Shown: one piece after another, positions 45,611 through 56,269 of the stretch
Layout of the letters: every line of letters starts with the position of its first letter
Position numbering within the stretch: the stretch's first letter is position 1
DNA from: Sceloporus undulatus
Lineage: Eukaryota > Chordata > Lepidosauria > Squamata > Phrynosomatidae
DNA: 64,000 nt
NCBI RefSeq assembly: GCF_019175285.1
Contig: NC_056525.1
Coordinates: 134,379,521 to 134,443,520 of the forward strand
Direction: 5' to 3'
The notes under the pieces: generated by a model
What the model saw: only the letters and a program-made list of their open reading frames with translations
Databases searched by the model: none
Told to the model about the DNA's origin: nothing
Position numbers and translations under genes: made by a program

Positions 45611-46640
45611 TACGTGCAAATGCCCTACATTGTGTGGTGCCTAGTTGTCCTTCTGGGGTTAGGACATCTAGTCACCCTGCACCCAGAAAGAGAGAAAAGC
45701 CTATTGCAACATCCCTTAAAATTACTTACTGGACTCTGTGCCCCCTCTGAGGGGCTCTGTGCAAATCTCGATAGAGTGTGCAAATCACTTTTCAGCTCCT
45801 TCTTTTTCAGGTCTAGCTCCACTGAGTGACTAAGCATGTGTGTGAGCTGGACTGCTTTAGATTGCAAATGAATGGAGAAAGGCCATTTTCTGTAAGAAAA
45901 TAAGATCTTGCCCCATAAGAAATAAACATGTCAAGCAGAATTGTTCTTTCATCTTCTTCCTGATATGCCTGCTTTGCACATGAAGAGAATTTGTTTGTGA
46001 ACAAGAACATGCAGTCTGGAGTGGGACAACCCAGATACAAGCCCAGACCTCAATTTGAGGCTGTGAACATAGAAGAGAAATGTCTTCTCATCAGCATAAG
46101 TGGGATTCCCCACATGTATGCATGTTATTCCCCTTGGTAGGAATTAGTTTCCAACACAATCACTTTTTAATAGTCCCCTTCATATTTAACTCACATCAAG
46201 GAAGTCCATACATTGAAGGAGGTAGCATGGCTTTCCTGTAATGGGATTTGTTTCCAGTTTCAGTGCCAGCCTACACATGTAGGTCTTTATGCACATGGGC
46301 ATAGTTGTCAAGGTAGGAGTCGTGGCACAGCTCTACTATACCTTTCAGTGTGTGGGCCCCATTTGCATTTAATACAAAACAAGTATATGAATGTAACTGG
46401 CATGGGCACTAGAATGAGAGGAGCTTAAATGCCCCCCTCCCGGCCAGACTAAGCTAAGGGAGGCTGAGCTCTCTCTAAAATGATCTGGAAAACTGGAACA
46501 CCAAAACTCCTATGTCCTATGATTAATTTTTTCCCCAGGCATTTTCAATCAGAAATGTACTAAATGATCAAGCACTAAGAAGAATCACAACATCTAATGT
46601 CACTGAGCCCAGTGCAGCAGTGCAGCAACTTGTAGGTGAT
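45611..46640. other. Intergenic, mostly unrecognised
   Basis: Apart from the repeat piece 45660-45795 (see 40797-41235), I see no gene or known family. Confidence 0.4.
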
Positions 46641-46644
46641 ATAG

Positions 46645-46842
46645 AGGGTCCTTGGTATCTGCTGGGGTTTGGCTCCAGGACTGCTCCGTGTGGATGCTCA
46701 GGTCCAATGGCAAAATAAAATGGCGTCCTTGACATAAAATGGTAAAACCAAAGTTTGCTTTTTGGATATTTGTTAAAATATTTTCAAGCTGTGGATGGTT
46801 GAATCAGTGGATGTAACTTCCCTGATATGAAGGGCCAGTCCT
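46645..46842. mobile_element. Tigger-like MITE
   Basis: Ends agggtccttggtatctgctg and, inverted, ggcccttcatatcaggga. The body gtttgctttttggatattt and gctgtggatggttgaatc belongs to the same family as pogo-type elements known in mammals. Confidence 0.55.
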
Positions 46843-47080
46843 AGAACAGAGTTACCTAGGGTCCTGTGGAATACGTGAATCCACAAAAGGCTGCAACTGT
46901 TGGTATATCCACATTACACAACAATAGCAGTTAGATCCACTTTATCAGCCATGGCTCTAACCTATAAAATCCAGAGACATGTACTTTGTTCAGGTCCTCA
47001 TCCAGCATGGTACAGGTACACCGCAGTTACTAAAGTAGATGTGTTCTTGGGTTTTACTTTTTTTAACAGAAAATTTGGTA

Positions 47081-47425
47081 CAGGTTGAGTCTCCCTTATC
47101 CAAAGTGTTTGGGACCACTGGTATTTTTGATTTTTTTAAAAATCATTTTGGAATACCTATATTTGCATAAAATGACATAATGAGATATCTTGGAGGTTAC
47201 ACCCAAGCCTAAACATGACATTCATTTATGTTTCATATACACCTTATACACATAGCCTGGAGGTAACTTTATACAATATTTTTAATGATAATAATTTTGT
47301 GCATGAAACAAAATGTGTGTACTTTGAACCAACAAAAAGCAAAAGTGTCATTATCTCAACCATCCATGAAGAAACTTTTGATTTATGGGATATTTTGGAA
47401 TATGGGATAAAGGAGACTCAAATTG
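47081..47425. mobile_element. MER2-like Tigger element
   Basis: Ends CAGGTTGAGTCTCCCTTATC and, inverted, CAATTTGAGTCTCCTTTATC, with TA at 47079-47080 and 47426-47427. The internal sequence (catttatgtttcatatacac, cttatacacatagcctggag) matches my memory of the human MER2/Tigger consensus very closely. Non-autonomous, 345 bp. Confidence 0.75.
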
Positions 47426-47429
47426 TACC

Positions 47430-48000
47430 AGAACACCAATAACATGGAAAGAACAGAAATAAGTTTCTGCACTACCAGAAAGAAGAGGAATTCAACATTT
47501 CAGAAATGCTTTATTCAAACATAGCAATATGCACAGGTGAGAGAGCCAGGTCTGGCAAGTCCTGCATGAATAATAAAAATAATAAAACATTTTGAACCTC
47601 CAGTGGGTGCTTCTTCCACTTATGATGTCTATTTTGGTGGACAAAATTCTAGACTGATGATTTTTAACATGCTGGGGAGAGCTGGGGAGGCAGGTGTATC
47701 TGCTCTCCCCTCTTCTCTCTGTCTGCTCCTCATGCAAACTCAGTAGGGGATTCTAGAAGCAGCTGCTGTTTACCTTTACCTTTACCAGCAGGCACACACA
47801 ACTACAGTAGGATTGGCTGGAATAGATTCCTATTCTTTCCCAGCTCAAACTTTATTGTATTGCTTACTACAACATTGTGTTTTGCCAGTCCCCTTAACCA
47901 TCTTACCGATGATGTTTTTAAAAAATCATCCAGGTAGACTGAGGACAAGAAAGAGGATGAGTCTGGATTCCTATACAAAGACTGGTCAGAGGTTTTGTCA
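47430..48000. other. Intergenic, nothing recognised
   Basis: No gene or clear repeat between the MER2-like element and the SINE; a short (ttaccttta)-type run lies at 47772. Confidence 0.4.
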
Positions 48001-48007
48001 ACTGAGG

Positions 48008-48232
48008 CTTGCCTGTATAGTGCTTTGAAAGTTGGAGTAAGACTCCAGGAAAGCAGAGTTCAAATCTTAATTCAACCACTGAAATCCACTAGCTGACCTT
48101 TAGCCATTCATACATTGTGAGCCTTAAGGAAAGGTAATGGCATGCCTCCTCTGAATAAATCTTGCCAAGAAAACCCCAGTATAGGTCTGCAATAAGTTGA
48201 ACTTGACTTGAAAATACATAACAACAAACAGC
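48008..48232 (+). mobile_element. MIR-like tRNA-derived SINE
   Basis: Head gcctgtatagtgctttgaaa, B box gagttcaaatc, body ggtaatggcatgcctcctct and tail gaaaatacataacaac. Diverged copy of the family at 26930. Confidence 0.6.
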
Positions 48233-48371
48233 AACAGGTTCTTGGAATGCTCTATTGGCTTCTCCTGAATTACAAAAGGACAGTTCTCTGGAAAAGAATT
48301 CTAAGCACCAAACAAGAAATTCCAAGATTCTACAGGAAATAGCAATGGCAATTAAGGTATAGACTGCTAGA

Positions 48372-48381
48372 NNNNNNNNNN
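48372..48381. other. Assembly gap, 10 N
   Basis: Ten N directly before an (AAT)n run. Confidence 1.
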
Positions 48382-48433
<52 letters not shown>

Positions 48434-48520
48434 GGATTTATTTATATGCCGTTCAATCACTGGGAATCCGGGCAGCTTACAACAGAAGGAATAATAGACG
48501 GTTACGTATAATATGGATAC
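48382..48520 (-). mobile_element. LINE tail with (AAT)n
   Basis: About 17 AAT units, then tttatttatatgccgttcaa and cactgggaatccgggcagct, the same 3' end as at 8949. Confidence 0.75.
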
Positions 48521-49243
48521 ACAGCAGGTTGTATTAATATTAGCTCTGGTATAACAGTTGCTTGTCAATTTGGTAACACAGGAATTTCTGCAACAACTAC
48601 AAAAATGTCCATGTCTTCTTGACAGTTACTTGCTAATTAGTTAAAAGAAATGGAACCCTAGTCCATGTGAATATGAGTCTTACTTATGGTAAATTGCATG
48701 CATATGTGAAAATTTATAAATAATTGCTAGAATTTATATTTTAGAGAAGGTGAGCCAATTAGACTCTCACTTGTGTGAGGCCAAATACCTTTCCAAGAAA
48801 TTTACAAATCACTCCATAATATCCAAATCTTTTCCATTAATTTACCAGTTATTCCTGATTTATTTCATGCCCAGAGAGAAATAAGTTTCTCTCCCATCAC
48901 CACCATCTATTACTCATCATTTCATACCATGCACCCCAACCATATTCAGTTCAATTCAATATATAACTATTCTTTTTGTATAGTGGGAGGCTGGGGAGAT
49001 TTCTTTTTAAACTTGATTAAGCAAGAGACAGGCAGGTGGCTGAGCTGCTGGTGCTTTTTCTTAATTCTGCATCCTGAGAACTAAAAAAGTCTGTATATCT
49101 GAGAAGGGAAACAATGTCATTTCCGTTTCCTTTCCAGGGGCTTTCCAGAGAACGCTGTTGCACCGGTTGCATGCTTCCCTTTGCTTCAGTAAGCGCTGAT
49201 TAATTCACTGAAATTAGTTCAGTGAGCATACACACAACTGGGG
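48521..49243. other. Intergenic, nothing recognised
   Basis: AT-rich sequence without gene-like or known repeat features. Confidence 0.4.
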
Positions 49244-49253
49244 NNNNNNNNNN
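49244..49253. other. Assembly gap, 10 N
   Basis: Ten N directly before another (AAT)n run. Confidence 1.
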
Positions 49254-49310
<57 letters not shown>

Positions 49311-49450
49311 TTTTTATTTCTATCTTCCTGCCTCTCCCGATAGATCAAAGTGGGATCACAGCAAGTTCAAAATTACAATTACAATATTGCAGCATTAGTT
49401 ACTGCACCATTAAAAATCACAGTTAAAAGAATAAAAACAAGAACATAAAA
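49254..49450 (-). mobile_element. L2-type LINE tail with (AAT)n
   Basis: About 18 AAT units, then ttttttatttctatcttcct, gatcaaagtgggatcacagc and an AT-rich 3' UTR like that at 31690. Confidence 0.6.
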
Positions 49451-49974
49451 ACATATTTACTATTACTACTACTTCACACATGAGCTCATATTATTATTAA
49501 TCTTGGGTTCATTAACTGATGTGTTCTCCTTCCTCTCATTCTAGTTTTCAGCTTCCCCCAGATCAACTTGGTACCTAATTCTTTACAAATTTATGTATTT
49601 CATTGGCTCCCCCTCCCCTTGGTATTTCCTTCATTTAGTAGAGACTGGTGTAATATTCTAATGGGTTTCTTATCTAAGTGGACTAATTATCTTACGCTTT
49701 AGTCCTATTCAGTCACCTGCTACAAGTATTGACAGGACAAGTAGCAGGAGAAGTGAGGCCATACACACATTCGTTCTGCCTCAGCATCCTCATCCTCACA
49801 AGATGCAGTTATGTAGAGGATTCTAAATTAGTCTAGTTCTTTGCAAATTGTGTATTTCATTGGCTTTTACGTCATTATTGATATATGTCCCTATATTTCT
49901 TTTTCCTCCTCCAATATTAGACATGGATGATCGATGTGCATAGTGGCAACTATGTTTACCTATTTCTTAAATAT

Positions 49975-50170
49975 GTACTAACTTATGGACTATGACTCCA
50001 GATGACTGGGTCTGAATCCCCATTAGCCATGGAAACCCACTGGGTGACGTTGGGCAAGTCACACTCTCTCAGCCTCAGAAGAAGTTTCTGAACAAAACTT
50101 ACCAAGAAAACCTCATGATTGGTTTGCTTTAAGTCAGAAGTGACTTTAAGGCACAAAATAACATAAACAA
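49975..50170 (+). mobile_element. MIR-like tRNA-derived SINE
   Basis: tctgaatccccattagccat, gacgttgggcaagtcacact, ctcagcctcagaagaagttt and agtgactttaaggcacaaaa follow the order of the family at 26930, on the plus strand. Confidence 0.65.
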
Positions 50171-51170
50171 ATGCTTTGCTTCAGCAGTATAGGTAACTGG
50201 CTTTGTAGTATTTTGTAGTTGCCGTTATCCCAATCCTAGTTGCTGCTTTGCTACCTAGTCTGTCCCTACTAGGTGGAGTCAAACAGATGAGGAGGAAGCA
50301 AGTACTGTACCACAGCCATACTTCCTGAGCCCCCTCTTACCCAACAGTTTTTCTTCTCTTGAGACAATGGCAACTTATTTGTTGATTATTATTGTTATTT
50401 ATATCTTTCAAAAATGGCTTCCAAGTAAGATCACTTAAAATACATTAATAAACTCTCAAAAACATAAAACGTAAGTCATCAAACCCTTTCCCACAGGACA
50501 GTTGGTGGGATCCAGACCAGACGCTGGTGTGTCTTTATCTTCCTTCCTTCCTTCCTGGAATCCTTCCCATACAGGGGTAATTTGTTATTGTTTGCAGGGA
50601 GAACAGTGAAACTGGAATAGACCCTGAAGTTATCTTTGGCCACTTCCCATTTTACCTGCCTCCCTTGTTAGTTACCTTGCTTCTTGCCAGGCTAATTTCT
50701 TTCAGTGTATCTCAGGGAAGCTCCCAGACTGGATGAGCAACCAGAAAGTCAACCCGCTCAGGTCATATGCTTCAGTGGGCATCACAGATTTCCATGTGTC
50801 ACTCTTGTGATGCATGCTGGCATTATCCCTGCTGGCAGTTGTTTTAGTAAGCAGGGAAAGTGGTGTGTGAGTGGTAGAGAGCTATTGGTGCCAAGCAGTC
50901 TGACTGCCTTAAGCTAGTAGGTCTACTAACTTCAGTTGTGCTGGAAGATGCTTATTCATTGTCAGTGATGGAATAAAACCAATTGTCACTGTCTATCCCT
51001 TTTTAATATGAGGTCATATTAATTGATACCTCAGGGCCTTTTCACTCTACACCATTATAGTACTATGATTCTACTTTATCTGACATGGCAACATCCTATA
51101 GAATCCTGGGAATGTTCTGTAAAATGAGAATGAAAAAAACAGGGTGCAACACCACTGGAATAACATCACT
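50171..51170. other. Intergenic, nothing recognised
   Basis: Contains only a short (CTTC)n run near 50544. The longest frame (50705-50917) has no protein-like pattern. Confidence 0.4.
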
Positions 51171-51177
51171 CTATGGC

Positions 51178-51660
51178 CTGTTACAGACTGCCAAAATAAA
51201 GCTGCTTCGGGTCTCTTTGGAGGTATGCTATTTAAGGCGGGTTACAGATGGGCAAAAAGGGGTGTATTCATGATGTCATGAAGGTAGAGCCTTCAGACGG
51301 GCCTTACCTGAATGCCGCCATGAACACGCCCCCCGCACGCCCCAAGCGGGAAGAAGCGGCATTAAAAAGGTGCTGCTTTTTTCCGCTTCTTTTCCGTTTG
51401 ATGCGCAGCTGCGCAGCTCCGTCTATAAGCTGCTGCACCGGTACGTCAGAATTGCCCCGCCGCAAATATAAGTTGCCCGTTTAAAAGCTCCGTGTCAGCT
51501 GTGTCGCATAATGAGTTGGGGTCCCGGACATGCGCGGTTTGCAGTCAGGCTTTAATTGCAGCGTCAGCTGCCATGCAGGTGTGGAAGCTGCGTCACAGCT
51601 GCAGCGCATTTTAAGACTCGTAACCCTAACCCTAACCCTAACCCTAGAGCAGCATGTATG
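51178..51660. repeat. GC-rich dispersed repeats, one next to another
   Basis: 51178 starts ggcctgttacagactgccaa aataaagctgcttcggg as in the palindrome at 20505. A second start, gcgggttacagatgggcaaa, lies at 51238 and leads into a CpG-rich body up to the telomeric tract. Confidence 0.5.
51620..51645. repeat. Interstitial telomeric tract
   Basis: Just over four uninterrupted CCCTAA units (TTAGGG on the minus strand), between CpG-rich sequence and unique sequence, about 100 bp before a 100-N gap. Confidence 0.9.
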
Positions 51661-51743
51661 CATGCGCTGCTAGAATCGGGGAAAGTTTGGACTTTAAAGT
51701 GAACCCCTACACACATTCCTGTGCCATTTTCACCTAACAATAA

Positions 51744-51843
51744 NNNNNNNNNNNNNNNNNNNNNNNNNNNNNNNNNNNNNNNNNNNNNNNNNNNNNNNNN
51801 NNNNNNNNNNNNNNNNNNNNNNNNNNNNNNNNNNNNNNNNNNN
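51744..51843. other. Scaffold gap, 100 N
   Basis: Exactly 100 N, the usual code for a gap of unknown size. Confidence 1.
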
Positions 51844-52012
51844 TCACATAGAGTGCATTACAGTAGTCTAACTGGGAAGTAACTGAGGCATGGCCAGATC
51901 TGCCTTCCTCAAGAAAGGGCACAGCTGGCGTGCCAGACGAAGATAGGCAAAGACACTCCTGGCCACCGTAGCAACTTGACTTTCCAGGAACAGCACTGGG
52001 TTCAAGAGCATG

Positions 52013-52055
<43 letters not shown>

Positions 52056-52880
52056 CAAGCTACAAACCTGATTTTTCCAGAGGGATGCAGCCTCATCCAG
52101 AACAGGCTACAATCCCAATCCCAGGTTGGTTTTCTTACTGACCAGCAGCAGTTCTGTCTTGTTTGGATGAACCTTCAGCCTGTTCAGCCACATCTAGTTC
52201 TTTACTGCATCCAGACAATAATTCAGTACTCCTTGGCATCAGTTGTGAAGGAGAGACAGAACTGAGTATCATCAGCATACTAGTGACACCCAATCGCAAA
52301 GCTCCAAATGACCTCTCCCAGCAGCTTCATGCAGATGTTAAAAAGTACAGGAGACAGTATTGACCCCTGTAAAACCCCAATGGCTAATGACCAAAAGGTT
52401 GAACAACAGTCCCCCAGCACCATCCACTAGGAATGTTCATCCAAAAAATACAAGAACCACTGCAAGGCAATGCTCCCAAATCCTGTAACAGCCAAATAAC
52501 CCAGAAGGATACCATGGGAGATGGTATCAAATGCCACTGAAAGATCCAGGATGAACAGGGATGAACTCCCCTTTCCAACCTCTGGTGTAGGTCATCCACC
52601 AAGGTGACCAAGGCTGTTTTTGTGCTATAATCAGTCATAAACCCACATTGGAATAGATCCGGGTAAAATCTGGAATTGTGTTGCCACCACTCACTCTAAG
52701 ACCTTATTTAGAAAAAGAAGATTAGAGACTGGCCGATAGTTACCTAGGAAAGTAGGGCCAAATGAAGGTTTTGAATGAACGTGAGCTTGTTCTACCTCCT
52801 CCACTATACATCCCCACTGCCCATTATGACTGAAATTGCAGCACCTCTTCTATTTTCTGAGCATATATTGGGCTGTCCAG
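51844..52880 (-). mobile_element. L2 LINE remnant
   Basis: Minus-strand pieces read VTSQLDYCNALYV at the gap edge, then KTALVTLVDDLHQRLERG, and the plus strand shows atcatcagcatactagtgac (reverse of the YADD region). A (CA)n run sits at 52014-52052. Many breaks; the 5' side extends into 52880. Confidence 0.75.
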
Positions 52881-53204
52881 AAACACAGGACAAACAAACT
52901 ATTATAAACACACAGGTCAGTTTAGCCTGAAGCACTCCAAATATAGTCAAAGCTGATCTTGTAAAATTCTGTTCAATAGGTGGCCCATTTTCTTATTTTT
53001 AGAGCAGAACATGTTCTGGCAAAAGCTTCCCAAGTCCAAAGTATAGTAGTTTGTCTTGTTCTGCTGTATATTCCATTTAGATCCAGTAGGCAAAGCAAGA
53101 CTCCATTATACCTTCGGCTAAGAGCCACAGGGCAAGAGCAACAACTCTGTCAAGATGCCTGACTTAACAGTATTGCATGGAGAAGGAGCCATATACAGTC
53201 TCAG

Positions 53205-53595
53205 CAGCTCAGGAACTAAGGGGCTGTGCAGACTGGCATCTTTGGCCAGCCAGGGAGAGGAGTCGGGGCATGGCGTCTATACAATGCAGGCCCTGGCTCT
53301 GCCTCCAGGTCGGTGTGATGCCGTGTGCCACACCACATGGTGCGCAGTATCACAGCACTACTCTGGTGCTGCATCTACATGGTGCAGCACCAAAGGAGCG
53401 CGGAAAAGCTGCATGCCAGCAGCTATGGTGCCCTTTCCAGGACACAAAAAGGAGCCACTTTTTGCAGCTCCTTTTTGTGCCACAGAAAGGAGAGATGTGC
53501 AGTTGCCGTGGCCCCAATCCAGTGCAGATAGAGGTGACTGCAAGCCGTCCCTTAAGGATGGTCTGCACAGCCTCTATGTAAGCTGCCTTAACTGT
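53205..53595. repeat. GC-rich dispersed repeat
   Basis: Starts gggctgtgcagactggcat and ends gatggtctgcacagcc, an inverted pair, with a CpG-rich inside including a small hairpin around aaaaggagccactttttgca. Related to 5262, 31095 and 51178. Confidence 0.5.
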
Positions 53596-53689
53596 AGGAA
53601 GAAATAAGAACAAGATTCCTTAGATAAATAAAAACTTTACTGCATTTGCCCTTCCCTCTTTGAAAGGAACAATCTCTACTTTTGAATAT

Positions 53690-53905
53690 ACAGTTGGGAA
53701 GTGTGATGGGGTGAATGCAATAGAAATAGCAGGTACATTTCTGTACCACTTATCAGTGCACTTAAGCATTCCCTAAGCAGTTTACAAGGATACAAGGCTG
53801 AGTGGACCCTAGAGGTCTGCCTGGAATCAAACTCACAGCCCTGTGACTGTGAATGCCTGCAATACTGACATTTAACCACTGTGCCACCAGGGAACGCAGT
53901 CACCA
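53690..53905 (-). mobile_element. tRNA-derived SINE
   Basis: Minus strand: CCCTGGTGGCACAGTGGTTA (A box) and GAGTTTGATTCC (B box), then an LINE-like tail. A different family from the MIR-like copies. Confidence 0.65.
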
Positions 53906-53909
53906 CAGC

Positions 53910-55138
53910 AATCATGAACAGGGTAGCGAGGTCAATATGGTAAGGAAGAGAAGATTTTTTAAAAACTCTCCCTACTCAAGGCCTAGAACAACTGACTAAT
54001 ATGATCAGAAGAAACACGCTCAACAAGTCATTTGTGTCTCTACCAAGTGGTGAATCTCATTCAGATTAGTAGCCTTATAAACAGGAAAGCATTTGCAATT
54101 TCTCTTTTAAAGGACCTTCCTACCTTGAAGCAGAGATAGCAAACTCTGTTAGGATAAATAATTTGTTAATTCCCAGAATACAGCATTTTCTTTAATGTTA
54201 CTTTCATGGGGGAAAGATTTTTTGTTTTTTAAATCAGGATCAGTAGTGGGGGGAATCTCACAGGTGTGTCTGTTCTGTTGCATTTGTTGGCCAAAAGGAA
54301 AGTCAAGAAGCAAAATAAAACAGCTAGAAATCAACAATCTCAGTAGTAAAACTGCATGAATTTTGTAGCAACATCATGATTTCTTGTCCACAACTCAAAT
54401 CTGACACAAAGCACAGAGTTCTGTTTAATTAAGAATCGGGATGGGAGGAGGGGGTCTTTTTCTAGAGCACCAGCAAACATCCAGGAACTGATGCAGCCTG
54501 TGAACCTGGGAGCGGTTCCACCTTCAGCTGGACAGGTTTCCTGTTTGGCCAGTGACACAGGGAGCCTCCCAGTGTCCTGACACTGGAAAGGAAACAGGAA
54601 GCTGCTGCTGAGCCTGAGATTAGTTAAGGGCCATTCATTCAGATTCAAAGTCCAGTGTTCTAGTCCCACTTCCAACAGAAGGACAAGTTCCTGCTGTCAT
54701 TTAGATCCAATTTTTTATTATTATTTTTATTTTCACATTTTTAATTGTTTAAATGCACAAAATAGCTATGTGCAAGTCAATGGAACAGGGAATTTCTGTG
54801 TGTAACTGAACACTGGATTTGGGCTGGGAGCAGGCTGATTTTTGTTACAACCCAAGGGATAGTTTGTATGTGCATTATTGAGACAAGACCACATTATATG
54901 CTATCTTACTCTTTCAGTCTTCTCTACCTTACTCATAGGACATACTATAAACAATGCACCGTGAAACAGTGGACTACACTGAAGGGTATCTGTAACCCAT
55001 TTTGACACAGTCTGTGCCCATCCCCACCTGTGACATCTAATGCGCTGAATTGCCACTGGTAATTGTATATAGCTGTTTGTCTAAGCATTGGATGATGTAG
55101 TTGAGACAGGTCCAGTGGATGTCCTGCTTGTCCCATAT
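53910..55138. other. Intergenic, nothing recognised
   Basis: No gene, known repeat or structured element seen. Confidence 0.35.
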
Positions 55139-56169
55139 TATTGGATAAGTTTCAGTTTGTGCAGCCTGAGGATGTGGATAGGATCCTTGGAGAAGTGAGG
55201 GCCACCATGTGCATACTGGATCCTTGCCCTTCCTGGCTTCTGAAATAAGCTAGAGGGGACTGGCTGAGTGAGTAAAGGGAATGGTGAACGCTTCACTGCA
55301 GCAAGGCAAATTTCCATCCTGCCTAAAGGAAGCTGTGGTGGGGCCTTTATTGAAAAAGACCTCATTGGATCCCACCATTCTGGATAGCTATCGGCCAGTC
55401 TCTAACATTCCATTCTTGGGCAACGTTCTGGAGTGAGTGGTGGCCTCCCAGCTCCAGGGATTTGTGGATGGAACAGATTATCTAGATCCATTTCAATCTA
55501 GCTTCAGACCTCGCTATGGCACAGAGACAGCTTTGGTCACCTTGATGGATGACATACGCAGGGAATTGGAAAGGGGGAGTGTGTCCCTGTTGGTTTTCCT
55601 GGCCCTCTCAGCAGTTTTCGATACCATCGACCATGGTATCCTTCCAAGCTGCCTTTCTGGGATGGGACTTGGGGGCACTGCTATGCAGTGGTTCCAGTCT
55701 TTCTTAGAGGGGCAAACCCAGAAGGATTCCTGTTTGACTCCTTGGCTGCTAGCCTGTGGGATCCCACAGGGTTCTGTGTTGTCCCTCATGTTGTTTAATA
55801 TCTACATAAAACTGCTGGGAGAGGTCATCCTCTACAGAGTTTTGGGATACAGTGTCATCAGTATGTGGATGACACCCAACTCTATCTCTCCTTTAAGCTG
55901 TCTCTATGCTGAGCCAGTGTCTGCTGTCAGTTATGGATTGAATGAGGGCAAACAAACTGAAACTTAATCCAGACAAGATAGAGGTGCTCCAGGTCAGTTG
56001 TAAGGCAGATCAGGGAATTGGGGCTTTGTCTGAGCTGGATGGGGTTACACTCCCCCTGAAATCTCAGGCGCGCATCTTGGGTCTGCTCCTGGACTCCACT
56101 CTGAGCCTGGAAACCCAGGTTTAAGCAGTGGCCAGGAGTGCATTTGCACAGTTAAAACTAGTGCACCAG
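55139..56169 (+). mobile_element. L2 LINE remnant cut by a gap
   Basis: Plus-strand RT segments: DYLDPFQSSFRPRYGTETAL, VFDTIDHGILPS, CGIPQGSVLSLMLFNIYI, then after a break RANKLKLNPDKIEVL. A few stops and frame changes; runs into the 100-N gap. Same family as 31675. Confidence 0.85.
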
Positions 56170-56269
56170 NNNNNNNNNNNNNNNNNNNNNNNNNNNNNNN
56201 NNNNNNNNNNNNNNNNNNNNNNNNNNNNNNNNNNNNNNNNNNNNNNNNNNNNNNNNNNNNNNNNNNNNN
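56170..56269. other. Scaffold gap, 100 N
   Basis: Exactly 100 N, cutting the L2 remnant before its 3' end. Confidence 1.

Noticed and set aside
53205-53595. Overlapping ORFs of 134 and 150 residues
   Set aside because: They come from a CpG-rich dispersed repeat with few stops; the frames show no conserved pattern.
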